Source: Tanytarsus gracilentus | Taxonomy: Eukaryota > Arthropoda > Insecta > Diptera > Chironomidae | Direction: 5' to 3' | NCBI GenBank assembly: GCA_038502055.1 | Contig: JAXRKN010000042.1 | Coordinates: 3,348,001 to 3,412,000 of the forward strand | DNA: 64,000 nucleotides | Shown here: one piece after another, positions 50,101 to 62,100 of the stretch | Layout: each line of letters begins with the position of its first letter | Position numbering within the stretch: position 1 is the first letter of the stretch | Made by a program: the position numbers and the translations under genes | Notes under the pieces: model-generated | Seen by the model: only the letters and a program-made list of their open reading frames with translations | Database searches by the model: none | What the model was told of the DNA's origin: nothing

Positions 50101-53100
50101 AATTCAAAACTAAGGTAAAAATCTATTGTAAATGTGATTTAATTAGAGGATAAAATCTGGGCGGCTTTTGATTCAATAATTAATTTCATTATAAAATGTA
50201 TTTTTTCTCTTTTGCTGATTTTAAATTATTAATCATTGCTGCAAGCAACAGCAGCCGCCGCATCTTGCTCACAAGAAAAGGTCAGACAGTGTATATATAA
50301 AGAAATTAATTCTTTCATTGCACCCACTTCAATCTTGGGCCTTTTTCCTCATCCAAGCGCGGAGCTAACTCCGTTCCCTTTTCTCAATCTTTCTTCACTC
50401 ATCTCGCGAAAAAAAATTTCTTCGAGCTAAAAGTCAAAAGAAAAATAAGTAAAAACAAGTTGTGGGCGGTGAGTTTCAAAAGTAATAATAACTACTTTAG
50501 ACAGACCTTTCAAGCTGCTATTTTTGCATGTAAAGCACCAAGTTCGCAGATAAGCGGAATGTCGGAAGCGATTGTAGGTTGGTGCGTGGATAAAATCTCT
50601 ATTTTTGAATGATGACTTTCTCGCTTGTTTCCATGACTGCGATGGAAGATTAAAATTAAAGTGCATTCGATGTAGTTTACAAATAAAGCCGTGGGATGGA
50701 AAAAGTTTTTTATTAACCATATAAATTATTGTTTAAATTTTTTAATAGTATTTGGGGTATTAATACTTTTTGTGTTAAATATTTTATTTTAATAATGTTT
50801 ACGCGTTAGTTAAAAAATTATTATTTTTTGAGTTCTTCCTCCTTGGAATTTTTGTTAAACACATTTTTGGGTTAAAAATCATCACGAAATGCCATTAAAT
50901 AATGTTTTTTGCTACTCTCTGCATTTTTTCAATCTTCTCCAAAAAGAAGAGAAGCAGGAAATGCAGAATTGCTGCTATTTTGGATTTTATCATTTTTTAA
51001 ATGGTAAACAATAGTACAACGAGCTAAAATCGGTGATGCATAAAACGATTTTAGTTGTTTAAAAGCGATTTGTTCACATTTAATTATCCCTTTTTGTATT
51101 CCATTCAATTCACATACCAATGTAACTTTCATTGCTTTCCCGTATGTGATTATAGTTTCAAATAATTTTTATTCTCGTTAGATTTTAAACTACAATATAA
51201 ATTGAGAAACACAAAAAACTGAGTTGCGTTAGAATCCAATTTAATTTGATTTTCTTCACATCAATATCAATCGTCTCGGTGTGTTTATTTTTATGATTAT
51301 GCGGGTAGAAAGTAAGAAAGAGAATAAATTTATGCCATAATTAAATTGGTTAGCTGAGCATTAATGTTCATAATTGTTACAATGTTTAATATTATTTTAT
51401 GTTTGATGATCCTGAGATTTTATTAAAAAAACTGAATATATTTAAAAACAATTTTTTTCACATTTCCACGTCTGAACAACATTATTCGATAAAACATAAA
51501 AATTCATATATTCATCATAAATCAAAACGCGCCGCACAAAGGAGATACTCGATGTGAAATCGGATGTTTATTGAAAATATCTCAACATAATGGTATTCAC
51601 ATATATGCATAAACACTCATATATCTAATGAAAGAGATTTTTTTATAAGCTCGCACGCGCGGTATCAACATCAAAAAAGTCAATCATCAAGCGATTTAAA
51701 AAAAATAAGACGAACATTCACTTGACTTGATGCAGATTGTTTTGATGATATAGCACACGTTTTGTGATTGGTTAACTGCAATCCGCTGCTTCTTGACATC
51801 ATCCGCAGTATATGCTCGAAGAGTGTTTAAATTTTTATGGAAGTTTCACGAGAAAAAACTTTCAAGATATATCACGTTCGATCAACTTTTGTTTGAAATA
51901 CACTTTAGAAGATGTAACTATGACTAAGTGGCCTGTTTGGTTGTTAAAATATGTAAATACATAAAAAAGAAGTTTTTAGAAACGCTAAAATAATCTTGGT
52001 TCTTTAATCTATTAACAAAGCTTAAACAATTCAGAATAAAACATGTGTTATTTTAACATCTCCACAGCAAATATTTGAGCATTAAAATGTGCTGTTGAAC
52101 AAAACAATCAAAATGAAAAGAAAAAAATCTTCGTGAATGAGACATCAAGTGCATTAAATATTTGTTTAAGGTTTTTGCAATATGTAGTGTTTGTATGCAT
52201 TTGTGATGGGGTCACACATTCGAGAGTGAAACTATAAAAAATTTGCTATAGCATCACATTGACGCACTCACCATCAGTAATGAAATTTTAGACACCTTTA
52301 ATCGTATGCAAATTGGTAGTCGCCACATGCAAAACATATCCAAACATTCACACACATACACGTGATTTCATTAATTTAACACTACGTGCAACTCAGCAAG
52401 CATATATAGGGATCCTCATTGAAAATTGTGAGGAAACAAAATGTTTAGTCAATTATTGAATCAGAGCACGTCTCTATCTAAAAAATAAAAAGTCGAGAGA
52501 AATAAAAAATTAAGATAAAGAAGAAAGATTCTTTATAATAAATTATTAATTTTTTATCAAGTTTTTAAAAAATAAAATTTATTTACTCCCCTTGAGTTTT
52601 CTTCAAGCTCTGATTGAACAATTGAGAATGTGCATTTGTATTTGAATACGTGATACCATTTTAGTATACAAATTTACACTTCAATTGTTGCCTATTTTCA
52701 TCTCAATTTCTCTCCTTTACACCAATGCTGTTATCTAACACCAGCTCTTTTCTATATCCGTTGATGCTGGAGTAAGCCAATCATTTTTTAATGCTGAGTC
52801 ACTCAATGCTTAAATAATGGGATGAAGTTCAAAATCGAATACAATCAAAATAATTTTGTAAGGATTCGATATCTAAATCCCTCGAGTGAATTTATGAAAC
52901 AAGCTCAAAAGCGCAAGCTTTACTGTCGTATCTTATAGGCTTAAGAGAAAGTTTGCTTCTTTATTGCTTAAACAAAGTAGAAAAATAAAAATTTTCACAT
53001 TTCGCTCTTATTTCAACTCGAGTGCAATTTATGTGTGCACGCTGATAGAGATGACAAGTTAAAGATATCGCACACAGCACGCAATGACACATCGATAAAC

Positions 53101-56100
53101 ACAGCACAGACGTTTCACACTGCCATTTTCACTTCTAATGAGGTGGAATAAAAAATTTGTATGGATCTCACTGGCTTGTTCGCGAATAATAAAAGATGAA
53201 TCGTTAAAACTTCCGAGAGTCGTTTTTCTTTCATAAAAATAATTTTCATATTTATTTTTCACGTTGTTAGATAGAATGAATTGCTCGATGACAAATTGCT
53301 CAATTAGTTTGAAAGAGAATCTTACATTTTTAATGAAATTCGTTGAATGGCTTCGAGAAAATGATGCCGAGAGTTTTGGCGAACTGTCGAAAGCTTTGAT
53401 TATTTTCACATAAATAGAATATGATACGTCCTATTAACTTAAAAAATAGCAAGGAGCTTCTTAAAAATTTAAAATGAAGTTGTGCCCGTTATAAATTTTC
53501 TTTAAGTTATATTATAAATCAATTAAAGTCTCAACAATGACAAAGCACCAAATTATTTAAAGCAAAATTGCTTCAAGCAATCCAAAAAATTTCATTTCCG
53601 CTCTCAATTTGATTAAGTGCGACTAATTTTCCCTGTCAACATTAAACACGAACAATAAATTTTCACTACAAGAAATTTTTCATCTTTGTTGTGACGCGAG
53701 ATTTTCGAGATTTAAAGAAAATAATGTGAATTTAAACAACAACACCTGATTGCCAGCGAAATAATAAATCAAAATCTTGAGTTTTTGCCGCCGCCTTAAA
53801 AATAAATTCTACTGAGAAAGTGGGAGTGTGAGATGAATAATGACTGCGAGCTGCAAACGTTCTCAGTTTGAAAGAAATGCGTCAGTTTTACTCCAGTTTG
53901 ATAATTAAAACGTTAAAGATGAATAAATTTTTTCAAAACCATGAAAATTCGGAAAAAAACCTTTTTTTTCTTACTACAACACAAATTTATCATCTTTAAG
54001 GATTGTTCGCAATCCAATCACACTAATCCTCTTCATTAAACTTATATTTGTTTATTGACGAAAGTTGTGTTAAAATGGGAGAAAAAAAACGAATAAAACA
54101 ATATTTAAATTTTTGGGTAAAAGGAAAACTTTTACATCTTTCGTGAAAAATTTGCATGAAATTCACATTTTGAGATTATCCCCGGTAAAAATAGGATTCT
54201 TTTAAAATAAATCGTATTTTCATTACTCTCTTTAGATCCTTGCAAAATTTAATTTTTTTCTCATATTATGATTAAAATTTCTTTTATTCTTCTTTTTTAA
54301 AGGCCCTCCGGGACCTCCTGGGAAACGCGGAAAGAGGTAATTAACGTTTTTAAATTGTAATTTTTATATATGTTTAACAACATTACCAATATAAATGTGA
54401 ATCAACAGAGGAAAGAAAGGTGATTCTGGAGAACCCGGTACTCAGGTGAGTAAATGATTAGAATTCTTGTGAAACAATTTTCCTTTTAAGGTGTTTAAGA
54501 TGTGCTATGACGAACTTTTCTTTAAACTTCGAGATAATAATTTCGTTTCTCTTTCAAGATTTTATATTTTGAAAAAGTATTTTGATGTTCTTTGAAAAAT
54601 GTTAAAAATTCATTTTAATTTGCATAAAAAATTTCAAACTTTATATCTCTATAAATAAAATTCACTATTGTTTTCTGTTCTAAACGAACTTTGTTGATGA
54701 GCTTTGTTTAAGATAGTTTTTTTGAAAAATAAAACTTTTCTCTCTCTTAAAATGGGTTTTACTCATCTTGTATCTAACTTTAAACTTCTTTGTTTTAACC
54801 TTTCTAGCTTTAATTATGATACTTGAACCACAAGACACAAACTCTGTCCCATTTAATGAAATTGCTCTTTTCATATTATCAGCAATAATCTTCTTACACT
54901 TTCAAAAAAGGTTGAATATTTTCTCGAGTGGATTTAATTCTTTAAATTTTTTTCTGATATTAAGTTAAATAATTTTGAAATCGTATCTAACGATACCAAA
55001 CTGTGCACTGTGGGGTCAAAACAAAAGCATATTTTATTCACTTAAATAACAAACTAATTTCCTTGCTAAATAACGCGGTATTGTACGGTATAATTCTGTC
55101 TGTGTATCATGAATATATAGCAGATTTCTTTCTATGCTCTCTCAACTATATACGTTTCCGGCTGCAGTTTTCTTTTGTCTTTTCCTCTTTTCTTGTGCAT
55201 ATTAAAAAAACTATTTTACTTTCATGTAAAAGTTTTAGCAACAACACATTCTTTTTGCTTAATGTTCATTCATATTATTCACCATCGTTAAAGTTGCGAG
55301 AGTAATTTGCTTCTCATCCTTATTATTCTAAAATTTTCATTTGTACTTTAATGTGAAAGTTTACGAGAAAATGAAAAGTATTTTTGTTATAGGGACAAAA
55401 GGGACAGTCTGGGAATCCAGGGCATCAAGGTTTGTTAATAAATTGTTTCTTAACTTAACTAAACATAAATTTATTTATTTTGTAAAGGTCCAATAGGATT
55501 AGATGGCCCAAAAGGGGAACCGGTAAGTTAATAATTAGTGGAAAATTTCGTCAATCAAAGTCGCATGACTTGGTTTTATTTAATTTTTGAAACATATAAA
55601 AACTGAAATTTAGAAAGAAAATTTCCTATTTAGGGTCGATCGGGAGAAAAAGGACAAAAAGGAGATGCATCTTCAAATGCTGGAGTTGATGTCTTCTCAA
55701 CAGTTAAGGTAAAACTTAAAAATGATTAAAAATATTTTATAATATAACATTTTTAAATCCACATCGAACGAAACGTCGAGTTAAAAATTAAAATTTATTT
55801 CAATAAAAAATATATAGCAGGGACTAAAAAGATCAGTAACAACGCTCAGAGGCGGCTCACTGGGCTATGCAGAGATAGTTGCAGTAAAGGTATTTACGTC
55901 ATTCTGTCGTATATATGTGTGTACACACTGTAGTTGGCCGCAGCACCAAAAAGCTCACAAATCATTTCTGCAGTCAGATTAACTTTTAGTTGTTGTCGGT
56001 GGTTTTTAAACTTTTTTATCTCCTTTATTTGTTGCTGTAGAATTGAGTTGATTAATCCTCGCTTAAAAATTTTTCATTCTGGAGATGTTAAAAATGCAAA

Positions 56101-59100
56101 TTAGCTTAGAGCGCACTTATTTTCTTTTCCTAACAAACTTGGACATGGTAGTTTTAAAAACAAACACGAGATTTTTTAATCTCGAAACATGTGTGGTGAG
56201 AGATAAAATGACAACTTTGACAAATCACTTCTCCGCCCACTAAACAGCACAACCGCACACATATAACGCTTATAGAAAGTGGATTAAACTTTATCCTGCA
56301 CATTTTTGTGATGCACCGAAGGGAATGAGGAATTTAGTGTTAAAAAATGTTTCAAAACCCACACGTGGGTGTTGCCGCGTAACCCACTTGTAACAGATCA
56401 GTATGGGAAATGTAACATGGGGAAGTCCTATGAAGAAGCCTTGGAGAAGCCAAAAGGGAGCCTTATGGAAAATATTTCTCAATTATTTTACATTTCCCAC
56501 CATGTTCCATTTTTCACTATGTTCCATTTTCTATTGTGTTCCATTTTCCACTGTGTTCCATTTTCCACTATGTTCCATTTTCCACTGTGTTCCATTTTCC
56601 ACTGTGTTTCATTTTCCATTATGTTCCATTTCCCACTATGTTCCATTTTCCACTGAGTTTCATTTTCCATTATGTTTCATTTTCACCATGTTCAATTTTC
56701 CACTATGTTCCATTTCCCACTATGTTTCATTTTCCACTATGTTCCATTTTCCACTGTGTTCCATTTTCCACAGTGTTCCATTTTCCACAGTGTTCCATTT
56801 TCCACAGTGTTCCATTTTCAGATCCATGCCAATCGATTCCTGGTCAAATTCCGAGTTCAACGAGGTACATGAAGCCATACTTTTAAAAAATGGACATTAG
56901 TGGCACTCCTGGCCGGCCGTGACGGTCATTCTTCAAAAATCATCAATGCTAATCAATTCCTGATGCAATTACGAGTTCAACGAGGTACATGAAGCCATAC
57001 TTTTAAAAAATGGACATTAGGGGCACTACTGGCCGGCCGTGATGGACATTGGTGGCACTCTTGGATGGCCATGATAGACATTCCTCAAATATCATCAATG
57101 CCTTTCGATTCCTGATACAAATACGAGTTCAACGACATACATGAAGCCATATAACAGGAAATTTGTGTGAAAAATGGCATTTAGGGCTGTCCATGGCACG
57201 ACCTGTGGTCATGACCCTCATAATTCCTAAAATGGCCGAATCTAAATTCATAGACCTACCATTTGGCGAAAACTAGAAGTCTCTAGCTATCTCAGGAGCC
57301 GAGATCTCGATGGAACAGACGGACAGACAGACAGACGGACGGACGGACGGAAATAGGCGCATATAAGTGTTACACCACTTCGTGGGTTACACTAAAAATG
57401 TTTCAAAACCCACACGTGGGTGTTGCCGCGTAACCCACTTGTAACAGATCAGTGTTTGAAAATCAAGTGCATAAAAATGAGTTTAAGTCAATCCGGACAC
57501 TTTGGCTGTCCGTGGCAGTCCTGTTCGACCATTCCTCAAAAATCATCTATGTCAATAGATTCCTGGTCCAATCACCAGTTCAACGATACCCATGAAGCCA
57601 TAGTTCTGAAAAATGGACATTATGGCTGTCCGTGGCACTACTGACCGTCCATGATGGACATTCATCAAAAATCATCAATGCCATTCGATTCCTGGTCCAA
57701 TTACGAGTTCAACGATACCCATGAAGCCATAGTTCTGAAAAATGGACATTTTGGCTGTCCGTGGCACTACTGGCCGTCCATGATGGACATTCCTCAAAAA
57801 TCATCTATATCAATCGATTCCTGGTCCAATCACGAGTTCAACGATACCCATGAAGCCATAGTTCTGAAAAATGGACATTTTGGCTGTCTGTGGCACGACC
57901 ATAGGTCACGACTCGAAAAATCATGTATGTCAATCGATTCCTGGTCAAGTTACGAATCAATGCCAATCGATTTCTGGTCCAATCACGAGTTCAACGATAC
58001 CCATGAAGCCATATAAGAGAAAATTTGTATGAAAAATGGACGTTATGGCCGTCCATGGCACGACCATAGGTCATGACTCAAAAAATAGTCAGTGCCTGCA
58101 CATATAGACCCTAAGAGCTACCATCTGGCGAAAACTAGAAGTCTCTAGCTGGTCCAGGGACCGAGATCTCGCTTGTGCAGACGGACGGACGGACGGACAG
58201 ACGGACGGACGGACGGACGGACAGACGGACGGACGGACGGACGGAATCACGAGCATATAAGCGTTACACCACTTTGTGGGTTACGCTAAAAATCTCTCCA
58301 TGCTTAATTAATAAACACTCACGGGAATTTTTTGCATAAATTCTCTTTGCACAATATGACCAAATTTATGCTGTCGTATTATATCACAAAATATCCTCAC
58401 AATAATAATAATAATAATAATAAAACAATAATTTCGCACAATTACAATGCGACTACACAATAAAAAAAAAGTACGCACAATACTCACTATGCACAATTTA
58501 TGCAAATTAATCTAGGGGTTGCAAGCTGCAGGACATAATATCTCAGCTGCTACTATTTTCCACTTGAAAGTGAGTAGACTAATAAAGAATAATTAACTCG
58601 CATGTGCATATTTCACGACAAATGTATAAAACGATCTTCTTCCTCTATTTTATTCTCTTACATGAACACAAAAAGTCCATTTAAAAAAATATTTTGATAA
58701 TGGGTAAATTGGGGAGAATTCTCGACGTTGAGTCAACTTCATAAAATGGAATGAATAAAAAAACTTTTCCTGCATCTCGTCTGCACGAACTATCTATTGT
58801 GGATATGATAGTGGGAGGTTTTTCATTAGGTCAAGGGGTGATATTTTAAATATTATGAAAAATTTTAAACAAAGAAATTTTTCGATTCTTTTATTTGGAA
58901 ATATTTTTAACCTCCAAGTTTTTATATTATTGATATTTTTTATTCCCTATGTATGTAAACTTCCTCTCATTTCACTGCAGAACTTTGTACAAAAGTATAA
59001 AAACACATAATTTAAATTAAGTAATATAACAGATTAATTACTGCATGTTCGCATACAAAAACTTTTTCCTACAGCTACTCTTTAATGAATCAAAGCAGAA

Positions 59101-62100
59101 AATTGCATGGTGGAATGGTTGAATTTAATTTATCGTTTTGCTGCTAATTGAACGTTAACATTTTGTGCATGATGAAAACAATAAATTTTATTTGAGTTAA
59201 TTCTGTTTTTTTTTCTCTCTGTTTATTTGTCGACTTTCTGCGAATTTATTGAATGCAAATAGGGAGAGCCAGGAGAGCCAGGGTGAGTTAAAAAAATACT
59301 TTTTTGAATTTTGTGTTTGACTTTAACCAGTTGTACTTTTAAAATTTCTAAAGTCACAAAGTTTTAAATTAAAATCTTGTTAAATTTTTTTTTAAAAATG
59401 GTATTAATTTTTTTGTAGATCTCCAGGCCCGATTGGGCCCGCTGGAATTCCTGGACATGATGGACGACCAGGGATACAAGGTAATTTTGAATTAATTCCT
59501 TGTAATAATTTATTATAAATTCTAATTTTTTGTTAGGTGAAGCGGGACCTAGGGGAGAGCCAGGGTAAGACTCAAAAATTAATTCAATTTCTTGTTATTT
59601 AACTAGTTTTTTTATTTTCACAGGCCGCCAGGGTAGGTTTTCAAAATTTATAAATGCAAAATTTTCTTTCCACCATGCTTGAGTGGTTTTATTGATTTTA
59701 TTTTTTTTTATACTTATGAAAATTAGGCTTCCTGGACCACCAGGAGAATTGGGAGAAAAGGGGCCCAAGGGTGAGATTTAAAAAAAATTATTATAGGGTT
59801 TTTTAAGGACACTCCCATATTTTTAATTGAGAAAAAATAATGAAGACGGCACTGTTGAAAAATTGGTTTAAAATAATTCAAACTTCCAGCTGGAAAAAAT
59901 GGTTTAAATGTTGGAAAGAACTTAACTCAATTAGAAATTATTTTAGAAAAAACGCGCTTCTTTTTTAATCATTCAGTCAATTTTCCGATGGCTGGAAGCT
60001 TATAATTTTTAAACTGCTTAAGAAGCAGTGTCTTCTTCAATAAATATAAGCTTTGCAAAAAAAAATTATATTTTCTTTCGAATTCGATCTCATGAGGATA
60101 TTTTTTTTAATTAACAAAATCAAATCAATTAATACTAGGTAATTACAAATTTACGGCTAATTCGAATTTTTATATTGATTTTTTTAATTTTTGTTTGGCT
60201 GAGTGTCTCCGTCCTTTCATATTTTTAACCATCATTTTTTCTTCAATGAACATGAGTTTTTAAAAACTAATAAAAATATTTCGTAATTTTTAAGGAGAAA
60301 CCGGTGACCGAGGTGAAAAGGGAGATCGTGGATTTACAACGACAATAAATAGTGATGGACAGTTCCCAACTGGAATAATTGAAGGCCCTCCTGGGCCACC
60401 AGGTAATTTCAAGTCAAAAATATGTTCTTAAACGTTTTCTCTAATTTTCTCGCTTTTTATTTCAATCCGCGTTCTTTTTTGTAGGACCTGCAGGCAAGTA
60501 AACTTGCTATAGCATTTTCCATTTTAATAAAAAAATTGAAGCTAAAATTCATAAATTAAGCTCCGTTACTTAATGAAAATAAATTAAAATTTCTTTTTTA
60601 TCTCTCTCATCATCTATCTCATAAAATGATGATGATTATAATTTAGGTTCTCCAGGTAAGATTTTACTTTGATAATTTTAAACTAGATTAAATTGCAATA
60701 TATTTACGACGCAACCCACTAAGATAAGAGTGAAAGAGTTCAAATGTTCAGCTTTCTATGTATCTTACAACCAAGGCCTGGAAAGCAAGAGCACGTTACT
60801 TTTTTCGTGTTCACATTTGTGCTCATGAAAAAGACGGTGCTTGCTTACATCGCTATAAAATCTGGTTTTTAGGCGAAAATTTTTAATAAATTCCAATTTT
60901 GATAAAATGTGTCTAGGATGTTTTTTCGATTCACCACAAGTGGGTTGCTCGTTAATTCTCACGTGTTGGTTTTGATAATTTTTTCCTCTTTTTTATTATT
61001 TTTTTAAGGTCCCCCAGGCGCAAAGGGTGAGGCGGGTAATAAGAATAATTTTTCATTTAAATGCAGAGAGATAAAAATTTAAAGTAATCTTGCAATCATG
61101 TAAATTTTAATTTCTTTTACTAAGGTCCACCGGGTGAAAAAGGTCCGAGAGGAAAACGTGGCAAAAAAGTGAGTCAATTTATTTCTAATTAAAGCTTTTT
61201 TTGCACACTTAAAATCACTCAATTTTACACCGATTTTGACTTGCATGATTTATGGCATTTAATCACTCACATTTTTGGTCATTACTCATTATTCACGGTT
61301 AATTCCATTTCATACACATTTTTGATGCTGCATGTTGAGCGAAAATACACATATGATGATGATGATGATGATGTGAAGCAACATCATATTAACACATTTT
61401 CATCCAAAATTCGCATTCATTTGTCATAATTAAAGAGAACATGTCATTTTGTTCAGATAAATGCAACATTTATTTTTTGTTTTTGACGTTTTATACTCTT
61501 TATAAATATTTTGTTGCAACTATCCACTATTGTGTCTTAAAAACTTTGCATCCCTTGATCGAATAAATTTTCATGACTAAATAATTTAAATTTCCTCGTT
61601 TTCTCATTCGCTTGAATTTTATTAATAATTGATTGCGGACATTTTCATCATCATTCAGTATTTTTTTCTCTCACTGTACAAAACGCTTTAAATTTTATTT
61701 TTTCTAAAATCTAATTTTAGGTCAATTAACAGTTTTTAATTTCAGTAGATAAAAATGCAAAAGTTTTAATTTATTAATACAATTTTGCGCAAATGGTGTT
61801 TGGCACAATAAAATTTTGACTTTCACACGCACCACAAGCGATGAGCATAAAATGTGGAAAAGGATGCTTTTAGCTTATTTCTAGCAATTAAGTTCACATA
61901 TAATTATTTATAGGCACACACATTCAACACTAAAAATGTTTGAATCAATTAAATTTCTGTGGTCGTAATGTGTGTGGGCAGTCGCCAATTATGCGAAATA
62001 ATTAACATTCACACACATGCACATTTTGGAGCGAGAGTAAATAGCATCTATAAGGAAAATATAATTACAATATTGAAGCTTTAAAACTTTTATTACTGCT

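Larger units (their letters stand above)
55890..59262 (+). other. 3.4-kb collagen intron invaded by repeat elements B and C
   Basis: Starts with GTATTT after exon 55821-55889 and ends AATAG before 59263. Besides the B-C tandem (56347-58292) it contains an (AAT)n microsatellite near 58400-58423. No other coding signal is seen. Confidence 0.7.

Noticed and set aside
56369..56900. Open frames up to 165 codons with repeated FHFPLCSI
   Set aside because: Read-through of the 17-bp minisatellite in element B. All three plus-strand frames give the same repeated peptide.
57420..58016. Open frames with repeated SSMSIDSWSN and HEAIVLKNGH
   Set aside because: They follow the 120-129 bp repeat units of element C, with no start context or homologue that I recognise.
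58180..58242. Regular GACG/GACA spacing considered as a CRISPR-like or functional array
   Set aside because: Simple tetranucleotide microsatellite without unique spacers, part of the repeat element family in an animal genome.
60494..60498. GT donor four bases after the GC donor (GGCAA/GTAAAC)
   Set aside because: It would make a 13-base exon and break the Gly-X-Y phase. The GC donor keeps both phase and consensus.
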